Shown here: positions 10,295 through 19,286 of the stretch, one piece after another | Layout of the letters: the number at the start of each line of letters is the position of its first letter | Numbering within the stretch: the stretch's first letter is position 1 | Assembly (NCBI GenBank): GCA_029962745.1 | Contig: CM057158.1 | Span: 14,561,173-14,625,172, forward strand | DNA from: Echinometra lucunter | Lineage: Eukaryota > Echinodermata > Echinoidea > Camarodonta > Echinometridae | Direction: 5' to 3' | DNA length: 64,000 nt | Notes under the pieces: generated by a model | Told to the model about the DNA's origin: nothing | Seen by the model: only the letters and a program-made list of their open reading frames with translations | Database searches by the model: none | Position numbers and translations under genes: made by a program

Positions 10295-10505
10295 AAAAAG
10301 ACACAAAGAGTGAGAGAAAGAGAAAAAGAGAATAGAGAAGAGAAAAAATGGAAGGAGAGAGAGAGAGAGAGAGGTAGAGGAGAGAGTGCATTAAAGAGAA
10401 AGGGAACGAATAACTGTTCAGGAGGAAGGGAGAGAGGGAGAGAGAGAGAGAAAGAGAAAGAGAAAGAGGGAGAGAGGGAGGACAGGACAGGAAAGTCAAG
10501 GTGAG
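10295..10505. repeat. GA-rich purine tract
   Basis: About 200 bp of almost pure purine on the + strand (AGAGAGAG, GAAAGAGAAAGA, GGGAGAGAGG). Such polypurine mirror-repeat sequence can adopt triplex DNA in vitro. The open frames it generates on both strands are low-complexity artefacts. Confidence 0.85.
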
Positions 10506-10859
10506 GTAGAGAGCTGGCTAAAGGAGAGCAAGCTGCCCTAATTTGACCTCATCGGGTCACAGGGAGCGCATTTGCATGCAAGGTCAGACACGCTCTTTGT
10601 TTGTCTGCCTCCTTCTGATCAAGCCCAAGCAGTCCCTGTATCGGTCGCTCCACAGACCAGTTGTCTGTCCTGTAACTGAGACCTTGCATTCCATTTGTGT
10701 GTATGCTGCCAAGATTTGGGCATATGCGTGTGAACTTGTGAAGCGTGCATTTGTTTGGATTTCTTTTCGAGTGTTTCGTGTTTCTTTAATGCGATTTGCA
10801 TTTGTTTTTACTTTTGAGGGTAGGGTTGTAGCATATGCTTCCATACTTTCCTTTTGAAT
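10506..10859. promoter_or_regulatory. octamer-containing non-repetitive stretch
   Basis: This unique stretch of moderate GC lies between simple-sequence tracts. It has two perfect POU octamers ATTTGCAT (10570-10577 and 10794-10801), a palindromic TTGCATGCAA (10572-10581), an everted receptor-type pair TGACCT-CATC-GGGTCA (about 10542-10557) and AGGTCA near 10581. It lies about 1 kb upstream of the candidate first exon, so a promoter or enhancer role is plausible. Overlapping frames on both strands (104 and 86 codons) show no domain. Confidence 0.3.
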
Positions 10860-11470
10860 GGGGGGGGGGGGGGTGTTTTCTTTCTTTTAGAAAGGAGCAG
10901 CTTGGAGACTAGATGCTAATAAACAATCACATGAAGATGTAAAATGTAGTTGGGATGGGGAGAGAGAGAGAAAGAGATAACAGCTCAAGAGAGAAGAATA
11001 GAAAGAACATGGAGAAAGAGTGGCTTATGGGAAAGAAAGAAGAGTGGAACATTAAAGGCACACACACACACCCACACACACTCACACATGTGCGTCTTGG
11101 AGCCATAACTGCAGCAAATCTGCGTTATGTTTGCGTACAATATACATTTGTGTGTGGGCGAGCGAGTGTATATGTGTTTTGTGTATGCATAAAGACTTAT
11201 TGTGCGGGCGATATGTGCACTTGGGGTTGACCGTCAAAGGGCTTTGGCATAGGCTTGCCAGCTAGCTGCAGTCTCCGCTCACACAGAAGCTAGAAGAGAC
11301 TTGGAGAGAGGGAGAGAGAGGTGAGGAGACATTTAGCGTGCAAAGCACAGGGCTTCCCTCCCGAGTTCATTCATTCAGCGTAATAACCTGATAGGAAATG
11401 AAGAGTTACACTGCAGCTGGCAGAGAGAGAGAGAGAGAGAAAAGGAGAGACAACACACACAGTTGAGAGA
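10860..11470. repeat. poly-G, GA and CA microsatellite cluster
   Basis: This cluster holds a 14-base poly-G (10860-10873), GA-rich stretches (10955-10985, 11290-11325, 11421-11450) and a CA-rich run (about 11060-11090). These are interspersed with short non-repetitive text. No gene is evident. Confidence 0.7.
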
Positions 11471-11880
11471 CAGTCGCTACTCACCAAACCCCTCTCTCAC
11501 CATAGCTGGTTGACTCGTTCTTCTGCCTGCTCTCTAGCTTAGCACACTGCCCGCGGACGAGAAGGGGTTCACGTTCGGTTGTATGTATAGCAAACGACCC
11601 AGGGACTTGCGAGCATCGCTTGCCATGACCTACCTTCAACGTGGTGGATACTGAAAAGGAGAGAGAGGAAATTACTAAATACCTACAAAGACACAGGAGG
11701 CCAGACGGGCCAAGCTAAATATGTTTGTGTGATTTGTGCAGGAGCACTACAATGATTAGGTGCGTTCATGTTGTTGCATTGTCGTTTTCATCGACGTTGT
11801 CATCAACGAGCCCCGACCGTGCGCTGGATTGATACCCAGGAATCTAAGTTACATTGCTGTGTGTTTTTGTGTGGGACAGT
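11471..11880 (+). promoter_or_regulatory. possible promoter-proximal/5' leader stretch
   Basis: The composition becomes GC-richer with CpGs (GCCCGCGGACGAG, TTCACGTTCGG) and leads directly into the candidate exon. Upstream ATGs occur, including a 26-codon frame at 11752-11832. If this is all one leader, it would carry upstream ORFs. Alternatively the T/G-rich tract ending GGGACAG at 11879 could be a splice acceptor just before the start codon. No TATA box is obvious. Confidence 0.3.
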
Positions 11881-11943
11881 ATGGGAAATGCCCAGATTCA
11901 CTCGTTGATACAGGAAAATTACAACAGGGATCAGAATGCCAGG
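11881..11943 (+). CDS. candidate first coding exon, N-myristoylation-type start
   Basis: ATG at 11881 has an A at -3 and G at +4, a strong initiation context. It encodes 21 residues beginning MGNAQIHSLIQ and ending NAR, immediately before AGG|GTATGT, a plausible splice donor at 11944. Gly2 and the following small polar residues fit the N-myristoylation pattern of membrane-tethered signalling proteins, whose first exon is often short. Downstream of 11943 the frame runs on only into low-quality cysteine-rich sequence, consistent with intron. I cannot identify the protein and found no second exon. An alternative reading is an internal exon 11880-11943 in another frame (YGKCPDSLVDTG...), which is also open. 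This is the only coding call I would defend, and weakly. Confidence 0.35.
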
Positions 11944-12699
11944 GTATGTACAACATGTTTGTCCATTTATGTCCGTTTGTCCTTTGTCTGTATGTCTGTT
12001 TGTTTGTCTTTGAAGGCACAATGCTGCAGAGTACTATTTAACAGTAGGTACCACTCGCTGCTGTGTTGGAATTTCGTAAGCCTTTCAGCACACTATGGTT
12101 CATAGGTTGAATTTCCTTTCTCTCCTTCCCTCATCCCCTCTGACTTTCTCTACCAAGCTGTCCCAGCTTGTACTGCGTGTGAGCTTTGTAGATATCCCCC
12201 CTTGTACTTGCAGCTAAGCTAGTTGGCAGGACTGCACTCTGTAGTGAGGCATTACTAACTGTATAACTCTGTAAGTTCACGAGAAATGAGGTCGTTTATA
12301 TCAAATCACGTTTACTGTTACATTGTTTGACATTTTAAGATCAAAAATATTTTCCTGCAAAATAAATGGCTTCTTTGTTGTACATTGTACATAAAGCACT
12401 GGGAATGAATTTGGGTCTGTTTATGGATATACTGTTTCTGTTTCAGGGAAATGTGAAAATATTGATCTGTTTGCTAAGGTATGTAATATTTCATACATAA
12501 ATATCAGTGCAGAGATTCCAGAGTGCGATAAGTGTTTATTTGCCAGAAAAGCAAATGTCAATGCAGCCTGCCATGTTAACTTATGATTTTGATTACCAAG
12601 TTTATTATGTGACTCTGCCGGGTAAACAAGCATATTTAGAGCTACTTGTAAACGGATGGTACTTTGTTTACTGCTTATTTGAGATGAAATTATTTTTTA
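11944..12699. other. unassigned, putative start of intron 1
   Basis: If the upstream exon is real, the donor GTATGT at 11944 opens an intron here. The stretch shows TGTCTGTATGTCTGTTTG-type simple sequence at about 11975-12010 and otherwise nothing recognisable. Confidence 0.4.
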
Positions 12700-13100
12700 C
12701 AGGCATTCAATTTATGCCTTCATTTCAATACCCATACACAATTTGTATTAATTACAGAAGCACTACAAGGAAAAAAATGAACTTATGAACTCGTGGAAAT
12801 CATAGGGGATAATTTTCAATTTAATCAGGCATTCTGATGGCCTGAATTGAGAGTAAGTAGAATAAAAACCAATATTTTTATTGTGTCCATGTGACAGATG
12901 CAAAAGAAAAAATAAATAAATAAATATTTGTTTTTATTCTACTTACTCTCAATTCAGGCCATCAGAATGCCTGATTAAATTGAAAATTATCCCCTATGAT
13001 TTCCATGAGTTCATAAGTTCATTTTTTTCCTTGTAGTACTTCTGTAATTAATACAAATTGTGTATGGGTGTTGAAATGGAAGGCATAAATTGAATGCCTG
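12700..13100. repeat. near-perfect 401-bp inverted repeat (long hairpin)
   Basis: The left arm 12700-12869 and right arm 12930-13100 are inverted copies differing, by my reading, at three substitutions and one single-base indel over about 170 bp. A 60-bp AT-rich loop with AAATAAATAAATAAAT separates them. The ends read CAGGCATTCAATTTATGCCT and its complement. No clear target duplication is visible. It is a foldback element or a recent inverted duplication. If transcribed, as intronic RNA would be, it would fold into a long double-stranded stem, a potential ADAR or Dicer substrate. Confidence 0.85.
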
Positions 13101-13904
13101 TGATATCTGATATGTTTCAACCCTAAAAACATGGCTGAACTGCTGAACTGTGTTCCAGATGGTTATGGTCACATAGCAAACCAATATCTGGTTGAATGAC
13201 TTGTCCATTTTGGGAGCCAGTAATGCTTTTTATGGCAAAAATATCACAATGTGCTCTCTTTAAAACAGTTTTTTGAATATCATTAAATTGTTAAACACAT
13301 GTATAAACTTACCAGCAGTTATTAAAAAAATATTTTAAAATATGTTAAACAACCTAATGATTTTAAACAAATTTCTGTTATAAGAGTGTGTAGCTGTTTA
13401 GAGGTTCTCAGAATATGGTAGTTTAGGGAAGTGATATACAGCCAAATTTGAAGTATCTTTTAAGAAAGGAAGAAAGCTCTCCTGTAAGATCAATATTGAT
13501 ATAAAATTTTTATTTTCATTGAAGATACCATAACTCGCAAATTTATGATAATAATAATCCTAATATGGATCTTCCATGCAGCACAATGCTATGGTCATTG
13601 GATTGAAGTGTACTGCTCACCTGAAAAATTAATTTTTGTAGAGCTAGATAGTGTGAAAGATTAAAGTCATTTCACATGACTTTGATGGTCAAAATTTAAA
13701 AACAACTTTTCAAGCCTATTCTTAAGATATGATTAGATGAAATGTTTTTTTTAGATTGTCTGCAATGTAAACAGCAAGAATGATCGCCGGTTGATTTGAA
13801 ATTGAAGGGCTGTGCATTGTGATGCTGCAATCTGCCCATTTGTCTGTGTTTGTTTTCAGCATGCCTTACTGACAATTGATACACAAATTCTATCCCAGAG
13901 AAGC
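13101..13904. other. unassigned AT-rich DNA
   Basis: No gene is seen. The DNA is ordinary AT-rich sequence leading into the receptor-site cluster. Confidence 0.5.
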
Positions 13905-14038
13905 CGACCTCTTGACCTCCAGGGCCTCCAAAGGTCATCCTGAGGTCATCTGCAGGTCAAGTTCTTCTGATCCTCCCTTGATCCAAGCAGGAAACTGTAT
14001 CACTGGTGTATTATTACTTAGGGGTCATGTGGAGGTCA
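13905..14038 (+). promoter_or_regulatory. cluster of DR5 (RARE-type) nuclear-receptor sites
   Basis: Three AGGTCA half-sites (13932-13937, 13943-13948, 13954-13959) are separated by exactly five bases each, making two overlapping perfect DR5 elements. A third DR5, GGGTCA-TGTGG-AGGTCA, lies at 14022-14038. Upstream, CGACCT-CT-TGACCT (13905-13918) is a DR2-like pair on the opposite strand. DR5 and DR2 are the classical spacings for RAR/RXR heterodimers. The cluster lies about 2 kb downstream of the candidate first exon, where an intronic enhancer would fit. Binding is inferred only from spacing and consensus. Confidence 0.55.
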
Positions 14039-14136
14039 GACCATTTGTTTGTGTTGGGAAAATTGTAATGTGGATATTATTCCTGCGTGAGGTAAAATTG
14101 GTGCTTGAATATACCTAAGTCCATGTATATATGTAT

Positions 14137-14140
<4 letters not shown>

Positions 14141-14197
<57 letters not shown>

Positions 14198-14222
14198 GAA
14201 AAATGAGAGGGGGGGGGGGGGG
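14141..14222. repeat. (GA)n microsatellite followed by poly-G
   Basis: An uninterrupted (GA)n run of about 27 units (14141-14194) is followed by a 14-base poly-G run (14209-14222). Confidence 0.95.
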
Positions 14223-14693
14223 AGGTTGAGTAAGGCTAAAGAGAGGCCATAAAAGGGAATATATAGCCATATGTTTGCAATAATTGCAGATTAAGGTGTC
14301 CCATGTCATTGCTGAATTTATGGCCTCTTGAAAATTTAATGGAATTGTCTGAATAAATATGAAGCATTGATTGTGAGGATCCTAGGATGCAGGGAAGTGT
14401 ACGTTTGGGGATATGTGGGCTACATATAAATGTATGCCTATTTTATAGGAAGGCACGAAATATTGAATGTTGGGACTTGTGTATTAGCTAGATATAAATG
14501 CTATGATTTAATGAGTGAATAATCAACACCATATCCTGCTCAATGTGTAAGCGTTTTATGATTCCCAACAGTTGTAGCATCATACATATTTTGATGTAAA
14601 TGCAGAGCTCATTGATAGACTTCCCAATAGCGTCCCCTGAGCATGATCTGACCAATGCAGTGATGCGTAATATACAGCACGCAACTAGGAATT
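14223..14693. other. unassigned AT-rich DNA
   Basis: Nothing recognisable was seen on either strand. Confidence 0.5.
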
Positions 14694-15063
14694 TAAGTGC
14701 GACTTTAAAGACATTCTGTCGTGGGCTTTCATGGGGTGTTAATCATATTTTGCTGACACCAGACTTTGTGAAAAGGCACTGGAAATACCTGTAATAGAGC
14801 TACATTTCTGGAGCGCAGCAAAACAAGCTGTCCCACCATAAACATTCTTCGGCCTACTTCGGGCATTCCCGGGCCAGGGAAAGTGAGATAATGACTTTCC
14901 ATATGGGGCAATATACAGAGCATGGTGGAATATACAGAGCATTATATAAGGTCTGTTGGTCATAAAACTCATAGTGATGGACAACACCTGTTACTGGGTA
15001 AGCACCCATGGTGTCAAATTCCCCATGAAAGCCCACGACTGAGCGTCTTTAAGTCAGACTTAA
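14694..15063. mobile_element. inverted-repeat unit with GTCGTGGGCTTTCATGGGG arms
   Basis: The left arm at about 14694-14735 and right arm at 15023-15063 are inverted copies sharing GTCGTGGGCTTTCATGGGG and the flanking ACTTTAAAGAC. About 290 bp of non-repetitive DNA lies between them. It abuts the CpG-rich hairpin at 15093-15382, and the two may form one composite element. Confidence 0.55.
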
Positions 15064-15092
15064 CTCTTTGTGAAACACCCACCAGGTTAGAT

Positions 15093-15382
15093 GGTATGGT
15101 GGCCCTGAAGTGCGCTCGACAACAGGTCATGTGCGACGTGAATTTCGCATCCCAGGTCCTGAACTTTGCATCCCAAGTCGTGAAATTTACGACCTGCGGT
15201 GCGAACTTTGCATCCCAGTCCTGAATTTGGAACCGCGGGTCGTGAATTTCACGACTTGGGATGCAAAGTTTGCGCCACAGATCATGAATTTCATGACCTC
15301 AGATGCGAAGTTCAGGACCTGTGATGTGAAATTCACGTCGCACATCACCTGTTATCGAGCGTACTTCAGGGCCACCATAAGA
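15093..15382. repeat. CpG-rich hairpin with internal reiteration
   Basis: The ends TATGGTGGCCCTGAAGT and its complement bound a 290-bp palindrome centred near CCGCGG (15233-15238). Inside, short phrases such as GAATTTCG, AACTTTGCATCCCA and GTCGTGAAATT recur in both orientations every 25-40 bp. CpG content is clearly above the surroundings. A 101-codon open frame (15110-15415) is a by-product of the repetition. Confidence 0.7.
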
Positions 15383-16502
15383 TGGCCCCCTCAGTCAACC
15401 TTTGTGATACTGTGACATGATTTTTTTATTTGGAATCGGTAATAGTATTCATTTTGTTTCATATACATGTACTATGTAGTCAATTTTGGGAAGCAATGAA
15501 CCCTCTTGATTGGTCTGCCAGGACCCTTGGTGAGAAGCTGCCATTTAGCAATTTTGCTAATCTGTAGATGTCTGGTGCAGCTATTGTTTGCATTTTGCAT
15601 TCTGTGGGTAACAATGAATTTTCTTTGTACAGATAGAAAATGTACATGAGAAAGCTGGAGATGTTTTCTCCTCATTGAAATCTAGAGACTCTCTTCATTT
15701 AAATAGTTTGCATCATGCCACCATGTAAACTCGATCGTTTCAATGTCATTTGCAAGTTGAAGGCACCCATCTTAATGAATATTGTGCTAGGAATAATATA
15801 GAAATTTACAATGGTTCGATACATCAAATTTTCCGTGCATGCATTGAACCAGCATAATTCATAGTACATTCTCCTTGAACCCACTTATGCTAATGAAAGT
15901 CTGAAATAACGTTGACTATATATAGGATTTTTTGGCAGTAAAATATTGCATATAGGATTGCATATCCTTTCATTAAAAAGTCAAGGATAGTTCTCAATGG
16001 TAGGGTAATTATTAGCCTTGCTCCTAGAACAGATTTTTTTTTTTTTACTCCTTATATGGAAAATAAGTTTTGACCCTGGAATGAACGTAACACTAAGCTT
16101 GAAACATCTTGAAAAATTAAAAAAAAAAACAACACCAAGGCAAAACATATATTTTGTGCCCCTGGTAGCCAAAGAGATGTGCACCAATCAAAATTCTTGT
16201 AAAATTTTGCGCAAAATTGAGATTGTAGTCTGCGCTGCTTTTGGCAAAACTCTGCCTTATAGTTATTGAACTGATGTGGAAGCGTACTGCGTTCTCATTA
16301 CCATTAAGTGATGTCGTTTACTGCACCATATATGAACTAAATAAAATGTGAGGATTTGCTACTGGATAAGTTAATGAGTCTTTCAAATGTTAGATTTTAA
16401 TTCTGCAGAAGTGGCACCTTTCCTTAAAAAGTTTATTAATTTTTCTTTTTCCCATTGGGGAAATTAAAAGATGTACATATAAAGTTCCACCTCCCAACTC
16501 AT
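15383..16502. other. unassigned AT-rich DNA
   Basis: No gene is seen. The stretch contains poly-T and poly-A runs near 16036 and 16120 and small chance frames. Confidence 0.5.
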
Positions 16503-16680
16503 ATGGGGTGTTGCAAGTAAGTTGCAATCGATTGCAAATGATTGCTAATTTTGAAACAACCATTCTGATTGGTTCAGGGTCTGCCCTTTTAAGAAGACAT
16601 GCATGCAACAATAATTTTGATTGGCCAGTGACAATCAGTTGCAACTTGCAATCGATTGCAACTTTCTTGCAACACCCCAT
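16503..16680. mobile_element. MITE with ATGGGGTGTTGCAAG ends
   Basis: The 178-bp unit has terminal inverted repeats of about 35 bp: ATGGGGTGTTGCAAG...TTGCAATCGATTGCAA at the left and the complement at the right. Each arm includes the 16-bp palindrome TTGCAATCGATTGCAA. It has no coding capacity and is a non-autonomous DNA element. TA at the edges may be the target duplication. Confidence 0.8.
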
Positions 16681-16884
16681 TAGTGGTAGTGTACATAGTA
16701 CTTGTACATGGATTTACAGAATAATGTTACATTAAAATATCTTATAAAATTTAAAAAAAAAAAAATTAAAGTGAAAACAGAGGAATGGTGAGTGATACTG
16801 ATATACATATAGTACTCCCAGCACTCTAAAGTCACCAACACTCTAAAGTCAGTTTCTTAAAAGGCTTTTACGAAAAAGAAATGG

Positions 16885-17060
16885 TGTATGTTACGATATG
16901 TCATGGATTGGAATCCTGCCATGACACTTGTGGCTGTAAATGAAGCACTCTCTCTCTGCATTGCTTTTCTCCACCCAGGTGGGCAGTGTGTATCTGCTAG
17001 CATGTGATGATAATCATGGTCCATTTATATAGCACAGCTACCATACAGAGATATACTCTA
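16885..17060 (+). mobile_element. SINE fragment, tRNA-type head
   Basis: GATTGGAATCCTGCCATGACAC (16908-16929) resembles a degraded tRNA B-box and acceptor end. It is followed by the SINE body phrase CTTTTCTCCACCCAGGTGG (about 16965-16983) and TTATATAGCAC downstream. The same order of phrases occurs at 55716-55915 and, inverted, at 17380-17640. The left part with an A-box is not recognisable, so this copy looks truncated or decayed. Confidence 0.5.
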
Positions 17061-17379
17061 CTGCATGGTTCTCTGCAGTACATAACACCCATGGTTCCAA
17101 TACTGTGTGTACAGGATTTCAGACAAGAAAGAACCATGTGTAAAATTGCTGCACCATGCATGGTGACAAGGGCAAAAAAAATATTGGAGTATATATTCCT
17201 AACAATATGATAAATGCCACAGATTTTGTTTTGATTTTTGGCAATGTATTTGTGCTTTTATGCCATTAGTAGACAATTCCTGCTCACCAAGAAGTAGTTT
17301 TCATCCTTTGCTATAGCATATACTGGCACAACACCTAAGTTTATGTGTTATTCCTTGACACTTTCAAAACTTCTGTGCT

Positions 17380-17640
17380 TTGTGCAGAGGGGAACCGTGT
17401 GTGGATTATTTTCTAGTGAGAACCCTGCTCTACTGCGCTGTACAAATGTCCTGGCTTATGACCCTGGCTGTAGCAGAGCTGCAATGATAAGGTGCTGTTG
17501 TAGGAATTTCTTTCTACTGAATACCCACTCATTCCACCTGGCAAACATGGATTAATGTCTTGCCAAAAGACGTTAGTGCCAGGCTGGGATTTGAACCCTT
17601 GTCCCTTTGAATGACACTTCCACCTGCTGGAGGTGGTCTG
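17380..17640 (-). mobile_element. SINE fragment, inverted orientation
   Basis: Read on the minus strand, AAGGGTTCAAATCCCAGC (complement of about 17581-17598) is a good B-box. It is followed by TGGCACTAACGTCTTTTGGC, then AAGACATTAATCC and CCAGGTGGAATGAGTGGGTA. This is the usual body of tRNA-derived SINEs in marine deuterostomes (GGCAAGACACTTTAATCC..., CCCAGGTG...GGGTA). The edges are approximate. Confidence 0.6.
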
Positions 17641-18637
17641 AGTGCATGAATGATAACAGTCTGGGATGCTCCCTTGGAGAGTGGAGTGTTTACTCTGTGA
17701 GTGTGGAAATGCTATGGAATTTATTGAATGGATTGTATAGAAGACGAGAGGACGTGAAGAAACATGTTATTATTGATCATCATGAGCTTACATATTATAA
17801 TAATTTACAACATTCCTGTGAGCTACTCCAATATGACTCAGCAGAATCTTTTCTGTCAGCAGCTGATCGGTCTAGGATCACTAAAAGCTCAAACCATTTC
17901 CACCTAGGCTGGAATGTTTCTCCAGCATGAAGCATATGGGCAAATATTTGTGAAGCTTTGCAAATAGTCATGTTCAAGTGTACCCTCAAAGTCACCTTAA
18001 TTTTTGCATTTTCCTCTGTGTTTCTCTTTCTGTATAGAAAAATAAACAGGTTTGGTACAAGGAGATTGAGTTTTAATCAAATTTAAATGATGACAACTTC
18101 TCTTCTTATTGCATAGTCCATATATTCTCTCAGAATGTGCATGAAGAATGTCTTTCAGACATTTCATATGGCTTTTTGAACTGTGTGCTATTGCTTTAAA
18201 AATTGTGTAGGCAATATATTCTCTCAAACATTCCTAGTCTGTTTTTTCATCATTGATAACAGTAATTAGAATTTATATCCCATTTGATGTTTTACTGAGT
18301 CTTTCCAGCAAATAACCATCCTAAAGTTGGCAGTGTTAAAAACAAAATGACATCTAAATAAATTTGAAAGTCTCGCTCTCAGCAGTCTTTAGATCAACAT
18401 GTCCTGGAGAGTGATGAAAAAAGGGAATGGGATTTAATGACTTGTTTTATTTTGCTATATTTCTTTTTTTTTGGGGGGGGGGGGGGGGGTGGAGGGCAAA
18501 TTCACAAGAATGTGGGTCAGTGAAGTTGATTATTGCTTTACTGTGCTTTATCTTTAATGAAAGTGTAAATGAATTGTTAATAGATTGTTTCCCTTTAATT
18601 TCACTAGGCTCGAGGAAATTGTGAGCTTACACTCTAG
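17641..18637. other. unassigned AT-rich DNA
   Basis: No gene is seen. It contains a 17-base poly-G run at 18473-18489 after a poly-T run. Confidence 0.5.
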
Positions 18638-19030
18638 ATCCAGTTAAATTTGACTAGATATTCAGATCCCATGGGCACCAGCTCTATATTCTAGTAAAAA
18701 TTGATACAATTCTAGAGAAAATGACCTGAATTCTATTAAAGTTAAGATAGGATTTTACAAGAATCAACAATATTCTAGTCAAAATTGACACAAATTTAGT
18801 GAAAATGACCAGAAATCTAGTAGAAGTTTTTGACTAGATTGGGCACTTCCACTGTTCTAGTCACAATTGACACAATTCTGGTCATTTTCACTAGAATTGG
18901 TCAAATTAGTGTTTGAGCCAGTGTGATCCTATTTTCTAGTCATATATTGCACTAGAATTCTGGTCATTTTCACTGGTATTGTGTCAATTTTTACTAGAAC
19001 AGTACTAGTCAGTCAAATTTGACTAGATTT
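18638..19030. repeat. CTAGT-based inverted array
   Basis: A degenerate phrase (ATTCTAGT, AAAATTGACACAATT, CTAGTGAAAATGACC) is repeated about every 40-60 bp. In the left half it reads on the + strand and in the right half (from about 18850) on the minus strand (GGTCATTTTCACTAGAATT). The same 14-mer AAATTTGACTAGAT lies near both ends (about 18645 and 19012). It is non-coding and looks like a self-complementary mobile element with internal amplification. Confidence 0.65.
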
Positions 19031-19090
19031 GTTTTAAGAGTACATTTATCAAAATTTCATGAGCCCTCCCCCTGCAATTGATGAAACCCT

Positions 19091-19286
19091 GAGCAGACCT
19101 CCCAATTATTCTGAATTTGGAGGAAAGAATCTGAATTTTGACCATTCCAAGCTCTTGTTTCGATATGATTTTCCTATTTTTCTTGATAAATTTGCTATAT
19201 ACTCCTATGGGAAATGCTGTTTCTTTCCTAATTTTGAGCAAAATCTTCCCTTTTTTCAGTAAGAAAGGTTGGGAGGTCTGCCTGAG
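19091..19286. mobile_element. short inverted-repeat element, GCAGACCTCCCAA ends
   Basis: GAGCAGACCTCCCAA at the left and TTGGGAGGTCTGCCTGAGC at the right bound about 195 bp of AT-rich DNA. The inverted end is about 14 bp. It is a probable small non-autonomous DNA element. Confidence 0.5.
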
